From Myrica gale (lineage: Eukaryota; Streptophyta; Magnoliopsida; Fagales; Myricaceae), in the NCBI GenBank assembly GCA_963930655.1, contig OZ005601.1, forward strand, positions 9,544,001-9,608,000: 64,000 nt of DNA. Reading direction: 5' to 3'. Made by a program: the position numbers and the translations under genes. The notes beneath the pieces were generated by a model. It did no database searches. It was not told where the DNA came from and was given only the letters and a program-made list of their open reading frames with translations. Each line of letters starts with the position of its first letter. The stretch's first letter is position 1. This document shows, one piece after another, positions 10,708-22,739 of the stretch.

Positions 10708-13700
10708 TCAATCTCCCAGTTCACCACTGTCGTGGATTTCCCTTCCATTCTCAAGTGGTGCTTTTGATGCTGATGATGTTTTGGAATTGTTTGAGGGCTT
10801 CGATGCATTTGGGTCCCATGACTTGGTCTTTAACCTGAAAGAAAACTTTTTCAAGAACGTGTTCCAACTTCCCTTCGTCTTCACCAACTTCTCAATCTCT
10901 CCTTTCATGCTAGAGCATTCTTTCTCGAGCTCGGACACCCGATCCCTCACATCATCAACTGCTACAAGTTGGATTTGTGTGGTTCCGAGTTGGGTAGAGG
11001 CATCATTTCTGAGCATAGCAAGATTCCCACTGTGATTTTGTGAGTTCTCTAGGTTGTCAGATACAAAAAACCAACCGGCCACAGAGGTGCGGAGCCGAAG
11101 TTGCTCGAAGAATAGAACTTGGACGATAACACGGAGTGGTAACCTCTCGTTCTGGGCTGCATGGGTGCTGGCTTCCAAAGAGAGCTTCTGGCAGTTCATG
11201 AGCCTGCAGAGTTGTTCCCTTTCGGAGTCCGTCAGCCAGGGATGAGCCTGAAGTTGAGAAACACATTTTGTTTTCTTAGGAAATATGGGAAAAATCTAGC
11301 CGGCGCAGCGGGAAGCAACTTCAAAGAAAAGGAACTAGCACTTCAGTATAGTACAACCTGATTATATCGAGGGAGGTTAAAAATGGAACAGGTTTGCAAC
11401 ACATTTTTTTTAAAGGACTTTAGTCACTCGACTCCCTCCGCAATGAAAGCAAGCATCATTTCCATTATAGTGAAAATAATTTCTTCTAATAAAGAAGGAT
11501 GTGAAAGTTCACCATATTGTCGTCGTTGCTTCTCTCAAACACAAACTAGGATAAACAGACGAAGTAAGGCCGAAGAAGGCATTTTTTCTGGCAATTAAAA
11601 GCTGATTCTTCTTTTAAGCCATTTCCAAACATATACCAGCATGAATGTGTGGTGCAGTGCATCTCAAGACAAAACTCTAAAACGGATCATTTTTTTTTAA
11701 AGCAGATCTAAGAAGAAATAAGTGACAGAACAAAATCACAAAGGAAGGAAATAATCCTCCATTTCGAACTACTTTATGAGAAACCTTGAAATGTACTGGA
11801 AACTTGAAGTGTTCAAACAAAAATCAAACAAATTTTTGCATGGAAAATCATCAAGAACGAATGGAAATCTGTTTTTACCTTGAGAAATATATCAATTGCA
11901 CGGTAGATTCCGTCATCTAATGGCCTAGCATAATCAGGGATAACAGCAGCGAGTGACTGAAATTTTGGTAACTTCAAGTTAACATCAGGTGCCACCTCGG
12001 CTAGATAACCATCCATCAGATTAGCCACCACTGTCATAAGGGTCAGAGCATGGGAAGCTCCAATCAACTGCCCCTCATATACAATACTATTAGAAGTAGA
12101 ATCAACATATTCATGATCTGCCAGCATGAAGTTATCGAGAATCCGCTGAACACAATCAATGTCATAAAGGGTCTCAACTGAGTACCCCATATTTGGTATC
12201 AGAAGATCCTCAAGAGCTGCTTGATCTAGCTGAGCACCGACCCTTTTCTCTAAATTCTCTTGACAGGATTGGCTAGCATGTAAAATCATTGACGTTCGTA
12301 AAAGCCTAAGCAGGAAGTTGGTTGCTGTGACACCCTTTTCATTGGGTAGTAACTCCACTATTTGTTCAAGGAGATTCCTTTGATCCGCATCAGCTGGTGA
12401 AGAAATAGTTGATCCTTGGGCAGCATGGTTCCCATTCGGAATGCTTGATTGCCTACCCAAGAGGGGGAGATGCCTGTTTGCAAAGTAGACCACGGACCCG
12501 GCAATTCTCTCTGCCTTCATGCCTTTCGATCCAACAGCCATAATCAGCCTTTTATACAGAGGTAATCTCAGAAAGGACACATCGTCATACCACCAGTCTT
12601 CACTCACTGGATGTGGCTTAGCTGCTGTGCATATTCCATTCCAAAATACGGCCCCACCTGGGCTCTCCACTTCTCTGTGTCCTGACATGGGCCAACTAAA
12701 CAAACTTGGATCTGCACAAGCTTTAATTGCCAAAGAATCGATGCATCTTGAAACAATATGAAGCTCTTCTGCATGTGGTAGAACCTCCTCGCAGGTTTCA
12801 AGAGCTTTAATTGAGTCTGTCCAGTAACAAAAAATTTCATTAAGAAAACTCTCTGTCTGCATGACAAGATTCCCCTCTCCATAGTCTTCACTCATCTGGA
12901 GATACTCAGCTGCACATCTGAGGCCAACTACATTCAATGCAGTGAGCTCTATTTTAACACCATAGCAGAACTTGGCTACAAGAAGAAAAATTTTGGCCCC
13001 TCCAGGTATGTCATGGAGCTGCAAAACACACTTCTTCTCATCCTCCCCAGAAAGCTCTCCAATAAGATTTTCTAACAGTCCGCTTCTTGACAGCAAGGGG
13101 AACTGTTAGCCATGCCAAGAAAGGGAGGAAATGCAGTTTGATGAGTTGAAAGAAATAACTTACCCAAAACACAAATGGGAAAGAAATAAGAACTAATACA
13201 TAGAAAATAATACCAGAGCACGAAAAATATGGACACAACTTAATGTCTACGAAGGATTCAAGAAGCAAGGCCAGCTTTTTGACTTCCCAAGAAGGAGAAT
13301 GAATTATAAGGCAATTGTAACACAACCGAACAATAAAAAGTACAAACAGAAAAAGGAAAATAACAAGAGAATGAGCTCCATAATCACATGAAGAAGATTC
13401 CAATCTGGAATCTTAGCTGATGGGAACCAGCTACTTTCGATTGCTTCTAGTCAGGAATCTAGTACATAAGGGGAACATCAAAGCACAGAACAAGCAACCA
13501 AAGGGATCAGAAGCTGAATGTTGCACATTGAGGTGCTCTTCTCAAGCATCATCTCAATGCAAACCTTGATGCAAGCATTATAAATGTCTTAAACTATGGT
13601 GTCGAGAGCCATATATTCCCTGATGACAAATAAAAAATAGAGCAGAAGCTTGGCCAAGTAAAATATACCTTGTGGAGATGGAAGGTCTTCTGTCCAACTT

Positions 13701-15025
13701 CAATGATGATATCACTAGGGAGACCAGTTGAGCAAAGCCTGCAAATGAGCATTTGGCTTGAAAGAAATCTAATGGAGAAAAGAGAGTATAACTCTAAGGG
13801 ATGTCATCAACGCAACAAGGGTTAAAAACTCGGCATTCAGTAATAAATCCGGGAAGAATGCAGAGCCAAGACACATTTGTAAGATAGCAGCAAGGTGATT
13901 GTGGATTGAGATGACATAAACAATAATGAAGTTGCTATATTCTTTTTTCTCCTCTATTTTCGTTCTGGTCCTAGTGGTGTTCTTTCTTTTTTTCTTTTGA
14001 GTTATGTAATTATTGGTTTGAATGAAATGTACATCTCACCCTAGTACTGGACTGCTCCTCCAACTTGATTCTCCTGAATGAATAAGTTGTTGCTTTGTGC
14101 AGAGAAGGTGGGTGACTGGATGCAAATGCATTACAATCCCACTTATCATCTAATCTCTTGATAAAAAATTGATGCAATCCAGTACTTAAGAAACCAAGCT
14201 GGTGCCAGATATCTTATTGGGAGTCCAGACCAACGTACACAGATTTCTAGAAAATAAAATCAATCGCATACTCTAAGTAGCTTGTGAGACAATTAACAAC
14301 ACATCAAGATGTCCAATTGTCTAAGTTAGATTCTTATGTTAAGGTTTTTGACAGGGCAAATCTGACAACACAAAATTATAACCAATCCACGAGAGGGATA
14401 GTCTCAGATTTCTATTCTTTGAGGCTAAAGCAGGATCATTATAGAATCTCAGAACCTGCCCAGACTAAAGTCACGTCCATAAGAAGCACAGAAATGATTT
14501 CTCTCTAAGGGCCCCATGCGTGTCCTTTTCAGAATCGCTCATCCATACAAAACCCTCAGCACACAGGCAGGCACATTCAGTTCACAACGGTGGTGACAAG
14601 ACTGAAGGTCTAAAATCAGTAAATTCAAATTAGGCAAGATTACTCAATCATCCTCAATATTTCAAATCAAAACTATGATATTCTTTGCATACAAACGAGT
14701 TATCTCTTTCTTATCTAATTCCTAGAGTCCCACCATCCACATCAATACAATTCATACCCACCATCAATACCAACAGCTTTGATTTCAAATGGAAAACAAA
14801 CCGAATCCATCACATAACATCCGATCTTATCGCCAACCCACATTGCAAACTTTCCATTTCAATAAATTACAATCATATTTTACCGCAAAGTATAATCATA
14901 ACGTAAACGGGAAAACAAAAATACACAATGGCAGCAGGTAAGAACAAGAAGCAGGAAATGACTGACCAGGATTGTCCATCGAGGATAAAGACTTCGGATT
15001 TGGATCCCACCTTCATGCAGGCCAT
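10708..15025 (-). CDS. NPH3-family BTB/POZ protein (phototropic-responsive NPH3 family)
   Basis: Members act as substrate adaptors of CUL3 ubiquitin ligases, often at the plasma membrane in phototropin or auxin-related signalling. The joined exons are 15025-14967, 13738-13669, 13102-11879 and 11247-10708, giving 630 aa, a normal length. All junctions are GT..AG and in phase. Residues 1-43 ([20 protein letters not shown], then [15 protein letters not shown]) and [13 protein letters not shown] open the BTB domain (about 27-130). The NPH3 domain starts near [19 protein letters not shown] (about 212) and includes [14 protein letters not shown] and [11 protein letters not shown] joined to [20 protein letters not shown] across the exon 3/4 junction. 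It is followed by [21 protein letters not shown] short coiled coil ([20 protein letters not shown]) and a basic Ser-rich tail close the protein. The N-terminus resembles the At5g03250/At1g30440 group; I cannot name the exact orthologue. The start is the first ATG of exon 1. Confidence 0.92.
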
Positions 15026-15149
15026 GTGTTACTCAATAAATTTAGTCACGTGGGAAATAGTTGCAGCACTGCAACAAAGAATCACAATGAAATAAGTGAA
15101 AGATCAATGGCAATGATGATACTGACGAAATGGGTAGTGAACTGAAATG

Positions 15150-15345
15150 GCTTTTTTCTTTTCCTCGCCCTCTTTGTCTCTGTCTCTGTCTCTCTTTCTC
15201 AGTGCAATATTTTCAGCTTTCTAGTTATAGAGAGAGAGAGAGACAGATGGAGAGAGAGAGAACGTAGATGGTCCCGAGTCTTGAGGGGAAATCTGGGATA
15301 TAAATCAGTTACACGAAAAAAAAAAAAAAAAAAAAAGAAGAAGAA
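15150..15345 (-). promoter_or_regulatory. CT/GA-rich leader or proximal promoter of the NPH3-family gene
   Basis: Seen on the minus strand, the DNA just upstream of the coding start carries a (CT)n tract (15228-15263) and a long T/CTT tract (15317-15350), with another GA-rich stretch at 15175-15200. Such pyrimidine/purine-rich tracts are common in plant 5' leaders. Transcription start not identified. Confidence 0.35.
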
Positions 15346-15623
15346 GAAAGAGATGGCAGTGTTTGGGAGGTTTTTGAGTTTAAGCACTTTTAATACTTTT
15401 TTTTACGTTGAGATTGTAGCACTCAAATGTGTGTATTTAATGATTGTACCGAACAAATTCTCCTCTGTCGAATTTTTTTATATTCCCAGGTTATCCGCAT
15501 GGACCTCGTGAATGTGGTTGCACTATTTCTCTTGGGAGAGACCACATGCACGTTATTCCTCGGATACCCTTACTTTCCAAGCTGGGCATCAGCAAGCACT
15601 CACGTGCTCCTGTATTATTATTA

Positions 15624-16909
15624 GGCCAAATTGCTCTGCATGTCCGGATTTTAACTTTTTTTTTCCGTTTGATTATGAGAATTCATTTTTCCTACCGACA
15701 ATTTTAATATTTATATCAAATCTCAATTTATCAATTTAATGGATATAATTGATTACAGGGCTAACAGTATACATGTGGAGTTAACCGATCACGAAAAAAA
15801 ATTCTAAAATGTAACACGTGTCAATAAAATAAAAAATTGAATAAATTTTTTTTTAAAAAAATAAAAAAATAATCTAAAATTAATTAATTTTTTTAAGGGA
15901 AAAAAAAATAGAAGAACACGTGTCCATCTCTTCCCCCATTCTCTTCCGTTAGAAAAGCCCAGAAAAGTTCTTCAGGGGTGGAGGAGGGAAAGCTGATTGG
16001 AAAACGTCGAGCATAAACATTGTAGTTGTAATGCTATCAATGGGAGAATTAGTGATTTTGCTGCTATTGAACCAATTATCGATGAGATAAAGAGCTGTTG
16101 GGAAGATGGAATTGGAGGTTGATTCATGCTCGACGGACGGCTAACGTTTTGGCCCACAGAGTGGCTGCTTAGGCTATTTCGGAGGACCTTTGTGGGAACA
16201 TTCCGATTGATTGTATTCCTTTTGATTTTGTGTTCTGTTGCATCTTAGTTGAGGAGAGAACTTCGGAAACATTTTTCGATCTTTTTTGAAAATCACGTGA
16301 AGTTTATCACTTTAGCAAATGTTATCGGAGACTGAGAGTGAGAGATGAATGCACGCATATCTGTTCGTATGTGCGTATGTGAGAGAAGTCACTGACCGTA
16401 GACGAGTAATGAGAGCTGAGATTGCTTAGAAAAAAAAAAAATGAGAGCTGTGGATTAAGCTTCCGGAGCAGGAAGAAATTGAGTATCTGTACGGAATGGT
16501 GAGGTAGCCATGACTTTGCTCAGAGTCAGAGAGAGAGAGGAAGAAAAAGGAGCGGAAGAGAATGGTGGAAGAGATGGACACGTGTTCTTTCTTTCTTTTC
16601 TTTAAAAAAATTAATTAATTTTAGATTTACTTTTTATTTTTTATTTAAAAAAAATATTTTTTTATTTCATTTTTCATTTAAAAAAAAATATTTTACTAAC
16701 ACGTGTCACATTTTGAAATTTTTTTTCTTTTTTTACGTGACCTATTAACTGTAGTGTATACCGTTAGTCATATAATCAATTCTGTCCATTACGTTGACAG
16801 TAGGACCAAATTAGAATTTGATATAAACCCCAAGACTGTAGGAAAAAATGAATCCTCACGATTAAACGGGAAAAGGTTAAATACCAGGGACATGTAGAGT
16901 AATTTGGCC
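15624..16909. mobile_element. Long-TIR MULE-like element (1286 bp) with RNase H fragment
   Basis: The ends GGCCAAATT and AATTTGGCC open inverted repeats that continue for about 330 bp, through blocks such as CATGTCC, ATTGATTA, TAACAC GTGT-type motifs and the (A/T)-rich TTAATTAATTTT region. Outside both ends is the same 9-bp sequence TTATTATTA (15615-15623 and 16910-16918). Because the flank is a TTA-type simple repeat the duplication is less decisive than for the other elements, but the arms are clear. The centre (about 15960-16560) carries a decayed RNase H piece. No transposase is present. The element lies between the 5' ends of two divergently arranged genes, NPH3-family (minus) and OST1 (plus). 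Confidence 0.85.
15995..16260 (+). pseudogene. RNase H-like domain fragment
   Basis: In one frame the DNA reads CNAINGRISDFAAIEPIIDE then IKSCWED, and after a shift RLIHARRTANVLAHRVAA, a stop, and AISEDLCGNIPIDCIPFDFV. The order (acidic helix, then the R-x-A-N-x-x-A-H motif) matches the carboxy half of RNase H domains found in plant non-LTR retroelements and in domesticated RNase H proteins. A shift and a stop make it non-functional. It is either captured cargo or the relic of an older insertion inside the MULE-like element. Confidence 0.6.
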
Positions 16910-16918
16910 TTATTATTA

Positions 16919-17925
16919 TTATTATTTTGTGTGGTTAAAAAAAAGGGGAGAGGTAACTACACTGTAATTTTCTCTAAACGTCGAGTGCTCCCTATACAGA
17001 ACCAACCAGTCTTTATACATTCACCGTAAATTGCTTTCACAAAAAATTTTAACTTCTGTTACTCAAATTCCTTTCTTAGAGCCAATCAATATAAATTGCT
17101 ATCAACTGAACTATAAGCTTGCTGGCACGTGCTTAACATTAAGTCCGGTCGAAGTGTCTTGTCCAAGACCAATTCAAGGTAAAAAAAAAAAAAAAGAGAG
17201 AGTAAAGAGTTCCTCGCTCTCCTTTCCCAGCCGAAATTGTTTTACTACAAATTTTCTTATGAATTGGGAAGGGAAAAGACCGGATGGGCCAGGTGAATTT
17301 TTGAGCTGTCTAAAATTTGTCCATTTTATTAATTTTTATTGCGATACCAAAATTTTAACTAAAAAAATTGTATGTTGCAAGTTGCAACCCTCATTTTCAT
17401 GTACATTTCGCCTATGGATTATAGGCCAAATTATGTTGGGTCCAGGCTGACAATTTCATCAGCTTTATAAATTATTAAAATTTATTAATATTCACCTCTT
17501 ACTCAATAATATGTCATCTAGCCCCCTTTTTTTTTGCACATTTCTATAATAGAATTTTACTGGAGCAAAAATATTGATGAATTTTAATAATTTGAAAGTT
17601 CAATTTAAAAATTTGAGCCTAAAAAAAGGTTTGACCTATAGTTCAATGATAAAAAAAAAAAGATTTTTCTCTTAAATAAAGAAAAATAGTTCAAGGGTGA
17701 AATAGTCTAATATGAAATAGTTCAATGATAAAAAAATGAATTGGATTCTAAAGAAAAATAGTCCAGTATTTTTATGCCCCCATCGAGCCCAAAGGAAGTA
17801 ACAGTACCCACCACCTTCTAACAGGCCCAAACTCTCATAAACACGCCCACTGACTCTCAGTTTTCCCTTTTAGTCATCGGCCTTTCACAGTTACGTCAAC
17901 TGTGAAGACGTCAACTGTGAAGGAG
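16919..17925 (+). promoter_or_regulatory. Upstream region of OST1, no other gene
   Basis: The stretch is AT-rich, with homopolymer runs at 17180-17193, 17523-17535 and 17650-17662. Short reading frames such as 17031-17450 show no domain. Just before the OST1 start, a GTCAACTGTGAAG sequence occurs twice in a row (about 17896-17922) in the probable 5' leader. The core promoter was not recognised. Confidence 0.35.
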
Positions 17926-20900
17926 ATGAGCACATCCATGGAGCCTCAGCTCAGGGTCCGAGCAGCCTTACTTATTTCCGTCTTAGCTCTTCTCTCACTG
18001 GCATTCGGATCTTCCTCTCAGGAGATTCAGATCGTCAACGCTGAGCGCAGAGTAATTTTCAATTTCTATTGTTAATGACTCATTTTCACTATACTTAGTC
18101 GGAGATTCAGATATTTATAATTAGGGTTTTCATTTATTCTTTAGCATCATATTTGCTTTTGTTGCTGTAACATGCTCCATTTTTGTTAGCAATTTCTGTG
18201 ATTTGGCTGATGGCTCTTTTATTTCTTGATCACTCAAGCTAAGTTTGGCTGTTGATAAAATGTAGGAAAAAGAAAAAGAATCCCTGCTATTGCGTCTTAT
18301 AAGGAAATAAAACTAGAAAAAAAACGGTTTCTTTGTTTTCCAATTTATGGGCAATCTGAAGAAGGCCATATTGTTGTTGAGTACATCTGTAGAGGTCCAT
18401 TTTTCATAATATCCTCACTTTGCATCTTAGTTCAACTGTTCAAGCATATGCACTGATAAATTTGCTGATCATGCTTGCAGATTGACCTGACTTCTCACAT
18501 CGTTAAGGTTTTCCTAACCTTGAAGGTAGTTCTTTCTAATGCTTGTTCGATTGCTTTCACAACATACCTGCTTGAATTTTGGATAAATGACATTTTTTTA
18601 GGCTTTCAGATTTTCTTTGTGGGCCTTTTTAAAACTTTCTCCTTTAACTTCGTATTAACTCTAGGGAAATTTTCAAATTACCTCCTCATGGTTATGGACA
18701 CTGAGTAAATCTCATGGTTTTTCTAGCCCAATTGATATATTCTCCAACTTGATGCCAGGTGTGACATAATTAAAATAAATTTGTCCCCCAGTTAGTCCTG
18801 TGTCAGAACTTAGCTGGCCTCTTTCCTAACCAATAATAGAGTGATTATGCAGTCTCTTTCGTGAAGATGTCAACCTTATAGAGGGCCAACTGGTTATGCA
18901 GTCTCTTCCATGAAGTTGTCAAACTTATAGAGGGCCAACTGAGACTTAATTTCGTGTTTCAAGAGTACGGGAATGTCAAGTGAAAAAATCCATCTGTCTC
19001 CTTTTTTTTCTTTTTGCTTGCCACCAAATTGTCCATATTCTTTATTGATTTTAAAGATTTTAGAAGTAGTTTTCTCTGGTTCATGTGCCGCATATTGGCC
19101 TAATTTGATGTGTGGTATCATGTTGATTAATCTGAATTTTGGAAACAATGTCTTAGAGCGGGTTCAGACCATAATTATTGAAAATATTTGTTTGTTGCTA
19201 CTTTAACAAGCTAGAAAGTGCAAAATATTTTTGCGAGTATGTTGATTGATGGTGTTTTTCCAGGTTGAAAATATTGGGACATCTCCTTCTTCAGAATTAC
19301 TTCTTGCATTTCCTCCCACACAACTTGATCATCTAGCACTTATCAAAGCTGCGGCAACTGTTGGAAAGCGGAAAAAGAAAAGCTATTTTCCCCTGGATGT
19401 AAACCCAACTAAGCTACCTGATGCACCAAATGACACTAAGTATTTCTCTATATCTTTGATCAATGCATTAAGCACGGGCGAAACTGCGACAATAGAAGTA
19501 CTTTGCATATTGACTCATTCTCTGGAAGCTTTTCCAACCGAAATAAGTCAGTCTGAGTCTCAGTTGGTCTATTATCGTGATAGTGCAACAATATTGTCAC
19601 CCTATCACATTAAGCAGCAGACTACCCTTTTTAAAACTCCAAGCACTAAATTGGAATCATTCACAAGAGTGGAACCAACCAACCGTGCTGGTACTGAGCT
19701 TAAGTATGGGCCCTATGAAAATCAAGCTCCATATTCCTTTTCACCCGTACTTGTCCATTTTGAGAATAACAATCCATTTGCCGTTCTTGAGGAGCTTGTC
19801 CGTGAGGTGGAAATATCTCATTGGGGAAGTCTTCAGATCACAGAGAGCTACAAGTTGGTGCACGCTGGTGCTCGCCACAAAGGAGTTTTTTCGAGGTAAG
19901 GTTTACTTCTGCATCATGTCAGCATATTTTTTGTTGGTCTTTTGAAATTACGTGAAAATTTGTACCGTTTATCACTAGTTTTTTACTTTGATTTTTTTGG
20001 GGCTTGAGATCTGAACTTCTAGTGTTGTAGTAATATGTTTAGACCTCTCTTTGTTGGTACTTTTTTCCTTTTGCCTTTTGATTTGTTATTTGGTTGCTAA
20101 TTGTAAAACACGAACATTTCTCTCTCTTTACATTTTTTTTTCTCTCTTGATCTTTGCTTCATTGAACGTTCATACTTCTTAAGTTTCTTTCTGGCAGGGT
20201 TGAATATCAATCTAGGCCATCTTTTGGTGGGGTGTCTTCATTCAAACATCTTTTAGCAAGACTACCTCCTAGGGTTCACTCTGTGTACTACAGAGACGAA
20301 ATAGGGAATATCTCGTCCTCACATTTGCGTACTGATCCCTGGAAGGTAACATGTGATCTCTTGACTAACATTCTAGCGGATTTCTGTTAGTATTTGCCTT
20401 GAGAATATGTGCAACACAAAAAATTGTCCTTAGATGATTAAATCAATGATAAAATGTACTTCCATATCCTTTGTTTACTTTCAGTGGTATGGCTATCTCC
20501 TAAGTTTATTATCTTTCTATTTGACTCCATCACTCTCTTTCTAGTGTCTCTTCTAGCACCTATTTTTTCATGTGGTGACTAATTTTTGAACATATGTTGT
20601 TAGGAAAAAAATTAGAGACCCATGGCGTACCACTACAACTGCATCAAACCACATTGTCTGTAGGTTTTTGTAATCCAAGATTTGATCTTTTTTTTCTTTT
20701 CTAAGCAAAGATTATCCTAGGTTTCATATAGTGGAAATGTATGCTCAATTGGTCCTGTGTTATAGGAAGCAATTCGAAAGCATTATGGCTTAATTGCTGA
20801 TTGAACTTAAAGTATCTGTCTCTTAGAAGTCGAAAGTTTTATCTCAAATTTTTTTTGAACCCTAGCCTCAAATTCAACGTTAACGCCATCTAGATGTTCT

Positions 20901-22739
20901 ATGGTTCATCACCTCTGGTTCTTCCTTGGGAAATCAAGCATTTCAGACAAAAATTGGAATCCAGAAAAGTTTGCTTTCTGGGCAGCTTTCTGTGATATGC
21001 TACGACTTCATTGATCAACTTGTTTTTGTCTGCTTTGCCGGGGGAAAGTTGACATGTAACGGTTTGCAACTGAAGGCTTGCCAGGGTTTTCTGATTGTGT
21101 ATCTCCTTATTAGTAAAGGGTTTCTTATATGTTAACTGGAAAAGTGATGGTACAGTGGTCAGAAACTGAAGAGAACTTGGGGAAAGTAATTTGGAAAAAC
21201 ATATCTATGTCATCTCATCAAAAGAAAAAAAGGTGATTGTGTTTCTGTACATTGTAACTAATACCTTTCCTTTACAGTCTGAACTTGAAATTGAACCAAG
21301 GTATCCTTTATTCGGAGGTTGGAAAGCTACTTTTGTCATTGGATATGGGCTACCATTGCAAGACTTCCTTTTCGAGTCACCTGATGGCAGACGGTACCTC
21401 AACTTCAGTTTTGGATGTACTTTTGCAGAGACTGTGGTAGACAAGTTGACCATCAAAGTGAGTTCAGTAACATGAGTTTGGGTCATTTTGTAATTGTCTT
21501 GTTTTCTGCATGTATTGCTTCGAGGTTTATATTCAAAATCTGGATGACACACTACCAAGTGTTGTTACATATCAGGTTGTGCTTCCAGAGGGATCAAAAG
21601 ACCCTTCTGCTGTGGTTCCTTTCCCAGTGGAACAGCATCTGGAGGTAACCTATATTTTCAATTCACACTCATATCCACTAATGCAGAAATCTCAACAGTG
21701 TCAACTCTTGTTGATCACAAAGCACAGTAGCACACATGTATTTCATTATATTACATTTTACAAGTTTTCTAATGTGGGAATGACATGAAATTTTCATTTT
21801 CAGAGTTCCATAATCCCATGATATATTTCCTGTTTAAATGAAGTATTGCAGGGGACCTTCTTAGGCAGTGTGTCGTAAACACATTTGCCATTGCTACAGT
21901 GTTTTTTAGCAGCATTTACTGTGTCAGATGTGTCTTCACATTACCTATTTACTCTGGATTTCTGCAGACCAAATATTCCTACCTTGACATCGTTGGGAGG
22001 ACTGTGGTGGTTCTGGAAAAGAACAATGTAGTTCCTGAGCACAACTCTCCTTTCCAGGTGATTTTTGACCCATTGTATACTATGAACTGACTTCGAATAT
22101 GGTCGATCAATTCTTAAGAGCAAATTGGTGAAGCAGTATTCAACTAGATGTCCACAGTTATTGTTCTTTGGACTCAATCCCAATTTGGCATTTAGATTAT
22201 AATCCCAAGTATTTACTTCCTTTTATTTTTACTTTCTTGAGAGGGAGGAGGTATGTAAGATATATTCTGATTACGACACATTAAAATCTATGCTGTCAAG
22301 AAGAAATACATAGAGTTAAAATTATTGATGTAGTGATCATAATAATTTGAGTAGCTTGTCGCCTGTCTTTTTCAGCTGATATCAACCCTGTATAGTTAAA
22401 AAGTATGAATCAGTAGTATCTACAAGGATGGTTCCAAAGCTGGGACACTGTGCTTGACTTATTTTTCATGTTTCTGCTTGTCAGAGATGCTCTTTTTGGT
22501 CCTCGTGATATCAGTATTTTTTTGTTGTTGATAGTCTTCATCCAGAAAGATAATTGTTTGGGAGCTGATGTGAACCCAATTTCTTTCTTTTATCTCTTGT
22601 TACTCCACTTTTGCAGGTTTACTACACCTTCAAGCCAATTTTCATGCTTGCTGAGCCATTAATGTTGGCATCTGTGTTTTTCTTATTATTCGTGGCTTGT
22701 GTGGCGTACCTACACATTGATCTTTCCTTGCACAAGTGA
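17926..22739 (+). CDS. OST1B: Oligosaccharyltransferase subunit 1 (ribophorin I), short 1B-type
   Basis: Ribophorin I is a subunit of the ER-membrane complex that transfers the Glc3Man9GlcNAc2 glycan from dolichol to Asn in N-x-S/T sites; it is thought to present substrates to the catalytic STT3. Exons: 17926-18051, 18481-18525, 19264-19895, 20198-20345, 21278-21457, 21576-21644, 21968-22057, 22617-22739. The joined frame is 470 aa. A signal peptide is visible (RVRAALLISVLALLSLAFGS), then the luminal part with EIQIVNAERR/IDLTSHIVKVFL, the conserved TQSESQLVYYRDSATILSPY-like region (here SQSESQLVYYRDSATILSPY), SFTRVEPTNRAGTELKYGPY, EISHWGSLQITESYK, VYYRDEIGNISSSHL and YSYLDIVGRTVVVL. One transmembrane segment (LMLASVFLLFVACVAYL) and a very short tail HIDLSLHK end it. 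The missing cytosolic extension makes it like Arabidopsis OST1B (about 464 aa) rather than OST1A. All junctions are GT..AG and in phase. Confidence 0.94.
18845..18942 (+). repeat. Two-copy 49-bp tandem repeat in OST1 intron 2
   Basis: Copies start at 18845 and 18894; both run TTATGCAGTCTCTT to TATAGAGGGCCAACTG with a few substitutions. No function is suggested. Confidence 0.85.

Noticed and set aside
12519-12891. Open frames on the plus strand and in a second minus frame inside the NPH3 gene
   Set aside because: They overlap the long conserved exon 3 of the NPH3-family gene and lack any family similarity.
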